A stretch of 64,000 nucleotides of DNA from Rhynchopus euleeides (Eukaryota > Euglenozoa > Diplonemea > Diplonemida > Diplonemidae). Location: the NCBI GenBank assembly GCA_963210315.1, contig OY723292.1, forward strand, positions 124,001-188,000, read 5' to 3'. This document shows positions 42,527-53,116 of this stretch, piece by piece; within the stretch, counting starts at the first letter, position 1; every line of letters begins with the position of its first letter. The translations under genes and the position numbers were made by a program. The notes beneath the pieces are model-generated. The model made no database searches, was not told the DNA's origin, and saw only the letters and a program-made list of their open reading frames with translations.

Positions 42527-43672
42527 TCACTCATGCTTCGAACGCACTGCCTGCCTGCGCCTGTCCATTGCCGGGTCCTCCCCCCAAATCAGGTAGAGCG
42601 GCAGCGGCGTCTTCGCCTCGCCCATCCCGGCAACAAGCGCAGCGGCCCCACCGACAACGTCGAACAGCCCGAAGTGCTCCAGAACGGGGTAGATCCCGAA
42701 GGTGGCGCAGTAGTTCGCGATGGTGCGCTGCTGGGAGGGCGTCTCGATGAGGAGGGAAAGCCCGGGCAGGGTGAGGGCCGACCACAGCGCGATCGGGTTG
42801 CATTTGAAGCGGGGGAAGAGCTTCATAAGGATGATCAGCGAGATGTACGCCTGCGTGCAGTAGGACGAAAGGAAGACGCTACTCCGCAGGATATCCCGGA
42901 TAAGCCCAGTCAGACGGGTGCTGACCTGCGCCTTGCTCCTCCCGCTCAGAGCCAGCACGATGAACCGCAGGGCGTAGATCTTGCAGTAGAAAGGCACGCT
43001 CCCCTTCATGTGGTGCGTCCAATACCCCAGCATCGCGCGCACCATCTGGAAAGGCGAATCCGCCTCAAAGGGATACTGCCCACCCTCCGGCTTCGGGAAG
43101 ATGAACTGCTTGTACTCCGTCATGTCCTCCTCCTGCTCGTAGGTGAGCCTGCGGACCTCCATGACCCGGTCCCTGCAGATCTTGCCCTGGTCGTAGAGGA
43201 AGTTCATGTAGGACCGGGGGAGGGCGGTATCGCTCAGCAGCCACCAAGTCAGCAGCTGGCCTGTTGAGGCCATCATGAGGAGGATGGGGTGGCGCTGCAG
43301 CTGGGGGATTTTGGAGATGAGGATCTGGGCTGCGGCGTAGGCGACGAGGAATTTGTAATTCGCCTTGAAGCGCGCGTCATTCATGAACATCTTGAGGGGA
43401 ACAAGGGAGGCCACGCCAGCGATGGGGCGGCCCACGATGGACTTCATCACCCCATACACCTCTGTGGCGCACCCCACACCTGCCGCGCTCATGTAAGCTT
43501 CTTCATACCGCCCAAGCGGGTCCACAGAGGGCAGCGCCAGCTTGCTCCTCGGCTCTGAGGTGGAGTCAGCACGCTTCCGGCGTGTGCCTCTCGCCGCAGA
43601 GATGGCTGAGAGCAGCACACCCGTCAGCGCAGTGTTGCGGAGAGCCCGCTTCTCGCTGTCGAACCCCGACAT
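42527..43672 (-). CDS. Multi-pass membrane protein resembling TMEM135
   Basis: 381 residues from the ATG at 43672, with CACCCACAG 2 nt upstream. Moderately hydrophobic helices spread along the chain: NTALTGVLLSAIS, SIVGRPIAGVASLVPL, FLVAYAAAQILI, HPILLMMASTGQLLTWWLL, FYCKIYALRFIVLAL, AYISLIILM, LWSALTLPGLSLLI and IYPVLEHFGLFDVVGGAAALVAG. The C-terminal half with YMNFLYDQGKICRD and the closing YLIWGEDPAM recalls the TMEM135/PMP-type family linked to peroxisomes and mitochondria, but this is recognition from memory. No signal peptide. Neighbours are two WD40 genes on the same strand, 290 bp or more upstream. Alternative: an unrelated organelle membrane protein. Confidence 0.65.
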   Translation of the reverse strand: MSGFDSEKRALRNTALTGVLLSAISAARGTRRKRADSTSEPRSKLALPSVDPLGRYEEAYMSAAGVGCATEVYGVMKSIVGRPIAGVASLVPLKMFMNDARFKANYKFLVAYAAAQILISKIPQLQRHPILLMMASTGQLLTWWLLSDTALPRSYMNFLYDQGKICRDRVMEVRRLTYEQEEDMTEYKQFIFPKPEGGQYPFEADSPFQMVRAMLGYWTHHMKGSVPFYCKIYALRFIVLALSGRSKAQVSTRLTGLIRDILRSSVFLSSYCTQAYISLIILMKLFPRFKCNPIALWSALTLPGLSLLIETPSQQRTIANYCATFGIYPVLEHFGLFDVVGGAAALVAGMGEAKTPLPLYLIWGEDPAMDRRRQAVRSKHE

Positions 43673-43964
43673 TGCTGTGGGTGGTTGGGGGATGGGGGGG
43701 GGGGGGGGGAAAGGGGGGTCTCAGCAATGGCCGAGGCCTGTGTGAGGGGTGGTGGTGGGGTGTGGTATGTTGGGCGGCCGTGTGTTTGCCCCGGCCAGCT
43801 AGCTAGTGGGGGATAAAGGGGGGGTGGGGGGGAAGGCCTCATTTGCTGTCTTATCATCTCAGATGCAAAACACATCAGCTGCCTCCGAACAGGGCAGGGG
43901 GTCAGGTGGTGCTGTGTTGCGAGGCTAGAAAGCAACACGGTGTAAAAGGAACAGGGCACTGCGC

Positions 43965-45095
43965 TCAGGGGGAAACGGAATACACAGAGACTGAAGCGTT
44001 CTTCGCCTTGACTGTTGGTGTGAAGACCCACCTCCCGCAGAGGCTGAGTGCAACACAAAAACCCCCTGAGTCCACCTTCCCCAGATGCTCCTCACCTGTG
44101 CTGAGGCGGTACAGTGTGGTGGTGAACGAGCCTTGCACTGCAACAACATCACCTGGCTGTGACACAGCAAGTGAGTAGGGATATCTGGCCAGTTGCACAG
44201 TACGCAGGCAGCTGAGGGAGGTTGTGCACCACACCTTGAGTGACTTGTCCTGAGAGCACGACACCAGGTGCTGCTCGTCCGGAGTCAGGGCGATGTCCTG
44301 CACCTTATGGGTGTGGCCATCCAGGGTGCATGTGTGTGTGAGGGTGCTGATGTCCCACACACGGATACGCTTGTCACCTGACCCGCTGAAGATCCTCGTA
44401 CCCGACACAGCAATGCTGTTAATAATATTACTGCTGTGATCCTCAAGCACTGTGGCGCTCGGTGTGCCCTTCAAGTCCCACACACGCACTTTGCCTGATC
44501 TGTCTCCGGACACCAGACGTCCGCAGTGTGTCCACGCTGCGCTGTACACCTCGGTGTTGTTGTGGTCCAGCATGCACACCTCCTTCCAAGCTGATGTCAG
44601 CCATACGCAGAGACCACCCCAAGAGCACGTTGCCAACCACGTCCCACAGACAGAGAACACAGTGTGAGAAATGATCTTGCTGCCGTGAGTTAAGTCCGCC
44701 ACCAGAGCAGCGGTGCTGGTGTCAAACACAGTGATGTGTCCTTCAAAGGCACCCACTGCACACAGCGTCCCACACCTCGACAGTGTGATGTGGGCTATAT
44801 CGACGCCATGCGTCGATGAGTAGACTGCGGGCGCCTTGACATTGGGCCAGCGTGGGACGAGCTGGACAGCACCCCCGTCCTCCAGACCCGTGTCGGCAAC
44901 GCGCTGTGAATCGTCCAGGTCCTCGTCACACCCTTCGATGCGTGCTGCCACGCATGCAGCCTCACGGGCTGCATTGATAGAACCCGGGAACATCTCGTCC
45001 AGCGCATCCGCCTTCAGCCCGACCACGGTCCCGCCTTCCGGAACACCGACGACACAGCTGTCCCCGGTCCCGCTGTGACGGACAGACACTTCCAT
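43965..45095 (-). CDS. Ubiquitin-like plus WD40 protein, paralogue A
   Basis: The start chosen is the ATG at 45095 (376 residues); the upstream extension to 45185 is Pro/His-rich and absent from the paralogue. Residues 1-85 look like a ubiquitin-like or beta-grasp domain (MEVSVRHSGTGDSCVVGVPE ... GLEDGGAVQLVPRW). From about 95 to 376 are seven WD40 blades: VCGTWLATCSWGGLCVW, RLVSGDRSGKVRVWDL, IFSGSGDKRIRVWDI, TPDEQHLVSCSQDKSLKVW. It is probably a cytosolic or nuclear propeller scaffold; partners unknown. The next gene upstream is a clear duplicate, and the similarity extends into the 3' flank (cagatgcaaaacac / cagatgcagtgcac; tgcctcc.aac.agggtcagg). Confidence 0.85.
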   Translation of the reverse strand: MEVSVRHSGTGDSCVVGVPEGGTVVGLKADALDEMFPGSINAAREAACVAARIEGCDEDLDDSQRVADTGLEDGGAVQLVPRWPNVKAPAVYSSTHGVDIAHITLSRCGTLCAVGAFEGHITVFDTSTAALVADLTHGSKIISHTVFSVCGTWLATCSWGGLCVWLTSAWKEVCMLDHNNTEVYSAAWTHCGRLVSGDRSGKVRVWDLKGTPSATVLEDHSSNIINSIAVSGTRIFSGSGDKRIRVWDISTLTHTCTLDGHTHKVQDIALTPDEQHLVSCSQDKSLKVWCTTSLSCLRTVQLARYPYSLAVSQPGDVVAVQGSFTTTLYRLSTGEEHLGKVDSGGFCVALSLCGRWVFTPTVKAKNASVSVYSVSP

Positions 45096-45374
45096 GTTAT
45101 GGTGCTCAGTCTGCCTGGGGTGGGGGTGGTTGGGGAGGTGTGTCGGGAGGCACTGCCCTGTGCTTCCTGAGTCGTGATGTGGCATACAGAAGGATCAAGG
45201 GGCAGCGTCGTTCGAAAGGCTTGGGAGGGTGGGGGCAGAGGCTGTCTGGAAGCACTGTGTCATCCTGAGCAGTCGCACCTCAGATGCAGTGCACGCTGCC
45301 TCCAACCAGCAGGGTCAGGAGGTGATGTGCTGAGGCAACGAGCAAGGCAGTGCACTGCAAGCAGAAGAGGTTGT

Positions 45375-46502
45375 CTAAGTGCTGCCCGCACGCGGAACGT
45401 CACACACAGCACACACATTCACAAAAGGGTTGCTTGATGTGAAGACCCACCTCCCACACGGGCTGAGTGCAACGCCTCCACTTGAATCCACTTGTCCCAA
45501 GCACTCCAAGGCGCTGAGGCTGAACAACTTGGTGTAACCCTCCCAGCCAAAGGACACTGCCACAACATCGCCTGGCTGTGAAACGGCAAGCTGATCCGGG
45601 ATAGCAGAGCACGTGCCAGTACGGATGCAGGTGAGGGTGGTAGTGCACCACATCTTCAGAGAGTAGTCATCAGAGCACGACACCAGGTGCTGCTCGTCCT
45701 GCGTCAGGGCGATGTGGTCCACACCAGCCGTATGCTCAGACAGGGTGTCGGTGTGGGTGAGGGTGCTGATGTCATACACACGGATGGTCTTGTCCCATGA
45801 CCCGGTGAAGATCCTCGTCGTTGACACTGCAATCCCGGAAACAGTGTCGCTGTGCCCCTCCAGCACTGTGGCACTTGGTGTGCCCTCCAAGTCCCACACA
45901 CACACCTTCCCGTATACGTCACCCGACACGAGACGTCCACAGTGTGTCCATCCTGCCCTGAACGCGTCTACGACGTGCTCCAGACATTCCCACGTTGCTG
46001 TCAGCCACACGCAGATGGTGCTGTCATTTGAGCACGTTGCCAGCCACGTCCCACAGACTGAGAACGCGGTGCACCAAATCTCCAGCTCCCCATGTGTGAG
46101 GTGCGCCACCACACCAGCAGTCGTGGTGTCAAACACAGCGATGTGTCCTTCATCGTACGCCACTGAACACAGGGTGCCATACATCGACAGTGTGACGAAG
46201 TTTCCAGTCGCGCTGCCGCCATCAGCACCGTTGTAGACAGCCGGAGCCTTGACGTGTGGCCACCTCCGGACGAGCTGGACAGGATCCCCAACCTCGAGAC
46301 CCGTGTTGGCAACGCGCTCTGCATCGTCCAGGTCCTCGTCACACCCTTCGATGCGTGCCGCCAGCCCTGCAGCCTCCCGGGCTGCGTTGATGGAACCCGC
46401 GAACATCTCCTTGAGCGCATCCGCCTTCAGGCTGAGCACGGTCCCGCCGTCCGCAACACCGACGACACAGCTCCGCCCGCTCTCCACATGACGCACTGGC
46501 AC
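45375..46502 (-). CDS. Ubiquitin-like plus WD40 protein, paralogue B
   Basis: About 375 codons, around 65-70% identical by eye to paralogue A over the whole length: the same N-terminal domain (VRHVESGRSCVVGV, LKADALKEMFAGSINAAREA) and seven blades (CSNDSTICVWL, LVSGDVYGKVCVWDL, IFTGSWDKTIRVYDI, LVSCSDDYSLKMW). Odd: the frame has no ATG where A has one. The position aligned to A's Met reads Asp, 46502 is only a GTG, and an in-frame TGA lies just upstream. Either a short first exon supplies the start or the N-terminus is damaged. A CGGCATCAG acceptor-like site immediately before the homologous region favours an upstream exon, which I could not identify. Confidence 0.8.
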   Translation of the reverse strand: MPVRHVESGRSCVVGVADGGTVLSLKADALKEMFAGSINAAREAAGLAARIEGCDEDLDDAERVANTGLEVGDPVQLVRRWPHVKAPAVYNGADGGSATGNFVTLSMYGTLCSVAYDEGHIAVFDTTTAGVVAHLTHGELEIWCTAFSVCGTWLATCSNDSTICVWLTATWECLEHVVDAFRAGWTHCGRLVSGDVYGKVCVWDLEGTPSATVLEGHSDTVSGIAVSTTRIFTGSWDKTIRVYDISTLTHTDTLSEHTAGVDHIALTQDEQHLVSCSDDYSLKMWCTTTLTCIRTGTCSAIPDQLAVSQPGDVVAVSFGWEGYTKLFSLSALECLGQVDSSGGVALSPCGRWVFTSSNPFVNVCAVCDVPRAGST

Positions 46503-48796
46503 TTCATCCTTCTGATGCCGTCTTACCCTTGCAGGTCACAAGAGCTTTCCTGGAGGGTGTGGCGGTGAGTGCAGTGTCCACCGGTGGGGTGGGTCAAACC
46601 TTGAGCAGCTCAAAAAAATGGCCTGGGGAAGTCAGGCCGAGGTGTGATTTTCCACCCCACATTGCTGGTGACCCAATCAGTCCACATCGAGACGGAGAAG
46701 GGGGTCGGGCAGGCCAAGAAGTGGGCCAAGTCGTGTGGTCGCTGCACGACACCGACTGTGACGGACGCCAGCGCCATCCCTGTGGTGGCATCCGCGGCGC
46801 AGTACGCTGGTGCAGACCGTGGAGCGAGTGCAGAACGAGCAGCCTGGGGCCTGGTGGTGATATTCCCGGGGGTAGAACGTGCGGGGCATGTGACCCATTG
46901 GCTACAGCCCACCCCCACCCAGGCATCGATCATACGCGAGGGTACGAACGTGTGGGGTGCAGAAGCTTCGCCCCAACCCACCCCAGACACACAGTGCCTC
47001 TTGACCGTTGCCATGTAGGTGGCGACCGTCGAACCATCCCCAACTCCCGCGGTGGCTTGGCATCGATCATGCCCAGTCGGTATGAACGTGCTCACCCTTG
47101 CAGCGCTGCACCCCACACCCCAACCCCACCCACACATCCATCGCCTGAGGGTTTGAACGTGCTGAATACAGAGCAGTAAAGAACAAATCCCGGCACCCCA
47201 AAATGCATGCCACGCGCGTCTTGGGATGGACTCACCGCGCCGGTGAGAAGAGATGGTGGGTGCACTGCATCCGCGAGTTGTGTGACGGGATAAAACTGTC
47301 GCTCTTGTCATTCTGCAAGGTGCGCACCGGGAGATGCCACCTAAGGGCGCAAAGGAGGACGCCCTCGGAGGAGAGTCGGACGAGTCCGCGGACCTGAAGA
47401 GGAGGATCCACGGAAGACAGAGCACTGTCCCAGGGAGCTTGGCTCCATTCCCTGAAGAGGGGCGCGGGTGCGGCCCACGGGATCGAGGGGGCGGGGGTGT
47501 GCGACAGATGTGTGTCTCGTTTCCTGCGCCATTCCAAGAACAGCTGGGGCTTGACCCAGAATACCTCATGACTGCCATCAGCAAGCCAGGCGAAATGCAG
47601 AACTACACGAGTACACGGGGGGATAGTGGCGGTGGTGGCATGTTGGGCGGCCATGTGTTTGCTCCGGCCGGTGGGGAAAAAGGGGGAAACGGGTGGGTGT
47701 GAGGGGGGGGGGGGGGGGGGGTGTTTTCTTTGGATCTACCCAGCAGCCACTGCGTTAGCTCTACTGTGCTGTCTTCTTCTCTTAAATAACTCTTCCGCCA
47801 CAGCGGAGGGGAGAAGCTGTGCTGGGGGGGGGGGGGGGGTAGGGGGGGTCACTGGGGGGGACAAACCCCAAAATTCCACTTTCCCTCGGAGGTCATTTTT
47901 GGGCCAAAAAACTATGAAAAACCGGTCCAGAATGTGTCGGAACCCGGAAATACCCCCACTACAACATGATCTGTGGCCTTGTTACCCTCTCAGACCCCAT
48001 CCTAATTTTCCATACCACAACTTGTACCTTGCCTACCCCCCGTGGGCAAGGTCTCGTCGCAATCAACATGCAATGGGCCAAGAAAAGCTCTGTTCCACCC
48101 TTCAAAGCTGCCGAGAGGTTCCTGTGGAGTCTATCGGAACAGCGGTACAAGCCCTGCTGTGAGATGGCGGTGCTGCAGGTCGCAGATATCGCGCAAGAAG
48201 GTACCTCCCGGTTGTTGTACCGGAAGCACACCGTGGTGAAGGTGCAGCACAGGTGGCACGGTTGCCCGTGTACGAACACATACTCCACTGCAGCGCTCGG
48301 ACCCTAGTGCTGACGTGAGCCGAGGTCGGTGTGGATCGAATTCAAACAGGTGTGGTGCACGACTGGCTGGAGGGTCTCCTCTCGTCTGTGACAGTACAGC
48401 TGATCAGCCGCTTTCAGTGCACAGCCTCAACGGTGACTGCACTCGCACAGGTCAACGCAAGCGGAATAGTGAATACTGAGGTGGGGAAATCCTCCTGTAC
48501 CCTCGGCAGAGGATGTGCGCGCATTTGCGAAGCTACCGTGTCCCCAGACAACTGCCCAGGAAGCGTTCCGGGAGATACTTGACCCACAAACAGGGCGAGA
48601 TCCGCAGCTTCCTGGGAACTGTTGATGGATCGCGCCGAGGAGAGCGGGCTCCACCAGGATGAATTCACCATACTTGAGCTCCAGGAGAACCTCCTGGACG
48701 ATATGTATGCGGAACTTGATACAATGCCTCTCCCAGTGGTTGTAGTCAAAAAATGACGAAGCCACGCTACTACCCCGAGGTACAAGTTCTGGTAGG
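46503..48796 (+). other. Mixed unique DNA with weak coding hints
   Basis: Three plus-strand stretches look faintly protein-like: 47334-47600 (MPPKGAKEDALGGESDESAD..., QEQLGLDPEYLMTAISKPGE), 48070-48300 (KKSSVPPFKAAERFLWSLSE...) and 48624-48758 (MDRAEESGLHQDEFTILELQ... ending VVVVKK then TGA). They could be exons or decayed genes, but I cannot join them with confidence and recognise no family. G-runs at 47701-47720 and 47825-47840 separate them. The phrase atgttgggcggcc.tgtgtttgc.ccggcc at 47638-47672 also occurs at 43767-43800. Confidence 0.3.
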
Positions 48797-48966
48797 AAAA
48801 ATGTCACTCCAGTACAGCCGCTCTTTACTCGTATTTTGTTTGTGATGCGTTGACGCTTCCACACACAAAACCTCAACTCCTGTGATGGGGGAGGCTAGTG
48901 GTGTGCGGAGCACGTTTGGCTGTGGTAGAGTGACATTTTCTGCTCACAAGTGTGCGTAAAAAATTA
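48797..48966 (-). repeat. Joined B and A end-repeats of the YR-retrotransposon family
   Basis: 48797-48862 corresponds to the B repeat and 48840-48966 to the A repeat of YR element 2 in reverse orientation (tgatgcgttgacgcttccac, cggagcacgtttggctgtgg, ctgctcacaagtgtgcgtaa). No coding part is present. This is what a recombined solo end would look like. Confidence 0.65.
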
Positions 48967-49140
48967 AAATGGGCGAAAAATGCCTTCCCGGGTGTCAAAA
49001 ATCACCGAAATGGGCCTAAAACCTGTTTTCCACCACATATCGGCCAATAGATACCCAAAAATAGGCTCTCCGGGGGTCGGAATGGGGGTGTCGGAAAAAT
49101 TGCTGTTTGTCTACCACTTTTCCTTAGCAGTGACCCCCCC

Positions 49141-50319
49141 CTAGGCATACTTGTCCCCCCATATGGGGAACCCCCTAAATCTGGGGGAAATATGGGGGGT
49201 CTCAAAACCCCGCCCCCATATGGGGAAAAAGGCTGAAAATATGGGGAAAACCCGGTAAAATATGGGGGAATATGGGGGAAATATGGGGCCCATATGGGGG
49301 GATATGGGGGTATTCGTGCTGCAACGGGAGAACATCAAACCACTCAGGCACAGACACACACGAAGTGCGCGTCGAAACCGGCCTCATGCCTTGTTGGGGA
49401 TCCTCCAGGAGTCCGATCCTGGGGAGGTGCGCGCTCGTTCAGGTGTGGCCAGGTCTGGCCCCCCCTGGAAGATCCCCCAGGTGGGTCGCACCGACCTCCT
49501 GTTCCTCTCCTGCGCCGATACAGCGGCAGCGGAGAGCGAACGCTTCCCGGTTTGGCGGGGCACTGCAGTGACAGCGGCAGCGGTGGTGGACACATACGCA
49601 CAGACACACATAGTGCGTTCAGGGTTAACAGCTCCTCACAACACACACTCTTGTGTTTTTAAGTCCTCACTCTCACACTCGCTGTCCTCCTCCTCTGGTG
49701 TGTTTGCGATTGCGAACTGCCCACTGGGGTCCTTAATTAGACAAGGGAATTCACAAGCAGTGCATTCTGGGGTGTCAGGCGCTTCCGCCGCTTTTGACCG
49801 CTCCGAGCGCCGAAAAGTCGGAGTCGACGCTCGTCACCAGGCAGCTTGACATGTTCAAGCTGCATCTGCCGGGTGGAATGAGACCTGTGAAGGCCAGTAC
49901 AAGGACTGGCTGCAGGACGCAACTGTTCTGCCAGCAAAGACAGGACTACTGGACAGCATGCTCTGATGACCGCTACTCAGACTTGAAGAAAGTGGCGGTC
50001 GGCACTCTCACAGCGCCTTTTGTGGTCTGACTCGAGCACTTCAGCCGGGCGTTTCCTCTCTGCAGAAAGCGACGAGGTGAGATGGCACTGCAAGGTGCTA
50101 GACGTCCCCTGTCAGTGGCTGACTTCACACCCTGTGAAAAGCAGAACGAAGAGAACTGTTTGCTGACTGCTTCCACCTGAGGAACCCCTGGGTTTTCCCC
50201 CATATATCCCCCATATGGGGGAAATATGGGGGAACAGGACTTGAAAAACCCCCCATATTCCCCCCATATTTTCCCCATATTTTTGGCCTTCCCCATATGG
50301 GGGTACAAGTATGCCTAGG
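49141..50319. mobile_element. 1.2-kb TIR element with CCCCATATGGGG subterminal repeats (hAT-like relic)
   Basis: The ends ctaggcatacttgtccccccatatgggga and its near-exact inverse at 50291-50319 are flanked by C- and G-runs. Inside both ends are many tatgggg / ccccata copies (49150-49310 and 50190-50300), like hAT subterminal transposase sites. A degraded hAT-type C-terminal domain lies at 49845-50165. Target-site duplication cannot be judged because of the G-run. Confidence 0.65.
49845..50165 (+). pseudogene. Remnant of hAT transposase dimerisation domain
   Basis: The plus frame reads QDYWTACSDDRYSDLKKVAV then GTLTAPF, which resembles the hAT C-terminal pattern (aromatic residues, YPxLxxxAxxxLxxP). 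A few residues on, after an in-frame TGA, comes LEHFSRAF in place of the usual SxxSERxFS. It continues with KRRGEMALQGARRPLSVADF and then stops. Only about 100 codons are recognisable; the DDE part is not. Lying inside a TIR element supports the call. Confidence 0.4.
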
Positions 50320-53116
50320 GGGGGGGGGGGGGGGGGGGGGGGCAGGGCCGGCATTGCACGACGCGCTGGCACGGGCTGAACCGGTTCTGGAACCGGTTCG
50401 GCGGAACCGGTTCACCGGCGAACCGGTTCGGTGGAACCGGTTCCAGAACCGGTTCGGACGAACCGGTTCACCGGTGAACCGGTTCCGCCGAACCGGTTCA
50501 CCGGTAAACCGGTTCCGCCCGAACCGGTTCCAGAACCGACATTTGCGAACCGGGCAAAGTGGGTCCCGACCGGTTGGCCGTGTACCGGTCGGTGGACCGG
50601 TATACGGACCTGACCCGCACTGAGTCATCTCAGACCTATGGGTTTCAGTCCCAGTGTCAGATTCAGACCTACTGATCCAGAACCGCACCCTCTACTTCCA
50701 CACCAATTGTATCCGCTGCTCATGGGTCCGAGTGACGACGATAGCAATGACGATGGCTCCATAGCAAAGATGGCTACCACTGTCAAAGCTCATCTGGAAC
50801 AGAAACTGTCCCAGATGGAAGTCTCCTGTATAAATACAGGGTTCGGGTTTCCCACGAGTGTAACGCAGATACGTGCAGGTGTGTCAAGAGAGTGTGCAGC
50901 TCACAGCAGTTCCTCATCCTTGGTTCTGAACCCCACAGTTCTTCGAATCACAGTGACAACAGGGAGGCCAGATCCAAAGATCAGGCTTTCCCAGACGCGG
51001 TTCAACTGGTGACGACCGTTGTTGAGAGACCGGAGCGGAGGTCGACGTCGGCTTATCTCATGCTACGGCAGGGGTGAGGACTCAGCCGCCACCCCGGGTG
51101 GTTTGCAGGTTGAACAGGTTGTGTGGTTCCATTGATCAACATAGGTCGGCCTGTCTGATAAGACTCAGCCACCCTGCGGGTCAATTTATTCTAAAAAGGC
51201 GCCTTTTTGACCAAAAGGCAAAATTTCCTCCCATCATGCTCCCGTACCACAGAGGCCTGCCTCTGTGTATGTGTACGTTTTGCGATGACGGGGTGTGGAA
51301 CCTGGCGTAGACCGAGCTACAACACAGGCGCCGTGGGTCAATTTTTTTTAGAAAAGGCCTTGACCAAAGGCATCCCCCTAACACTTAATTGCTCTGCTTC
51401 AACCTGAACCGACCCTCTAGGCAGCGTGAGGTGGCTACGTCGAGCCACTTCGTGGACAGCTGCAGTACCCTTCCCTTGTGTTCCTCTGTCAGGGGAACAA
51501 CACAATAGCAGCATACGTATTGTTTCATTTCAGTCAGCCAAGGAAAGTCGAGGAGTTCGAGCCGTTGAACAGTAACCAGAGGATGACAAGCAGGTTGAAT
51601 ATGCAAGCAGTGATCTCCTGTGTACCCTTGGACCCACATTAAACTCGAACTGAAGCCCTCAGTCGTCCTTGACCAGATTCAGACCCGCTTTTCCAGAACC
51701 GCACCCCCTCCCTCCACTCCAAGTGTATCCGCTGCTCATGGGCCCACGTGACCACAAAGACTTAATCGTGACTCCATAGCAAAGATGGCTACCACGCTCA
51801 AGACCATCTGTGAACAGACGGTGGTCTCCTGTTTCCAGGGGTATGGAATTACCACGAGTGTAATGCAGGTACGGTAGGTGTGTCAAGAAGGTTTGCAGCT
51901 CACAGCAGGTCGTCATCTTCGTTCTGAACCTTGGTTCTGAAGTCGACAGCTCCTCAAGTCGGAGGCACACAAAGAATGGGTTCCGCAACTGTCCAACTAT
52001 CTACAGACTCACAGCCCAGAAGGTGCAGTCCAGGTTCCACAGAGCAAATTAAATGTTAGCATTTCTGCACAACTACCGTATCGCAAATCGCAGCGGCGGT
52101 AGAAGTGACTGACTCTAAAACGGCGAGGTATCAGTCTTGACGCTGGAAAATTCCGTTCGGAAATACCAAACACATCCAGAAAGTGGAAGGAATGGGCGCC
52201 AAGATGATGCGAACGATTTTTGGGGGGAGGGGGTGGACTGCCCTGTATCGTGATACCCGTGAGGGTAAAAAAATACAGGGCAGGGAGGCACAGGCGCAGG
52301 CACAACAGAGGCAATACATAGGCAGGCACCAATGGGAAAAGCGACCTCTTCTGGGACAGGCTGGGGAGGGGGGTGGGGAGGGCGGCGCTGGGGCGGCTGC
52401 ATGCGGTACCTGCGGTTCCGGTCCGGATTTTCGTCCGGACCGGTACCGCATTTGAGGGGCAAGAATCTGATTTCCGAGGCCCGGGAATGGTCGCAGTGGC
52501 TTCAAATGGCCAAAAACGTTCAATTTACCCCCCGGAAAAAAAATTCGAAAGGGTCCCCCTATAGAAATCCAGTCAGGACTGCGTGAACCGGTTCTGGGCA
52601 AACCGGTTCTACCGGTTCGCGAACCGGTTTCTGCCAGTTTCTGCATGCGGTACCTGCGGTTCCGGTCCGGATTTTCGTCCGGACCGGTACCGCATTTGAG
52701 GGGCAAGAATCTGATTTCCGAGGCCCGGGAATGGTCGCAGTGGCTTCAAATGGCCAAAAACGTTCAATTTACCCCCCCGAAAAAAAAATTCGAAAGGGTC
52801 CCCCTATAGAAATCCGGTCAGGACTGGGGGAACCGGTTTCAGAACCGGTTCTGGAACCGGTTCCAGAACCGGTTCTGAAACCGGTTCACGAACCGGTTTT
52901 TGCCAGTTTCAGAACCGGTCCCAGCCGGTTCTGAACCTGTCCTCAACCGGTTCGGATTTGTCAGTAACCGGTTTGCCGTTGTGATTTCAACCGGTTCCCA
53001 AACCGGTTCCCAAGGAACCGGTTACTGTTTTCAAACCGGTTCAGGAGATTTCTGCCAGCGCGTCGTGTGGCTTAGCGGGAAGTCAGGTCGTCGCACCGGC
53101 CTGCCGGCACCACCTC
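50320..53116. repeat. Repeat field: AACCGGTT palindrome arrays and duplicated blocks
   Basis: 50378-50536 holds eleven aaccggtt palindromes spaced 12-18 bp; 52577-53045 holds about fifteen more. A block of about 165 bp is directly repeated at 52396-52560 and 52642-52806 (core gcggtacctgcggttccggt, with an inverted tccggaccggtaccgca). 50640-50960 is repeated, diverged, at 51665-51960 (gtatccgctgctcatgggtc; ctccatagcaaagatggcta). 51114-51440 is the second copy of the 15355-15690 repeat. No gene seen. Confidence 0.75.

Noticed and set aside
46529-47584. Plus and minus frames, one with a faint RNase H-like look (AAWGLVVIFPG)
   Set aside because: Too short and without the catalytic set; not separable from chance.
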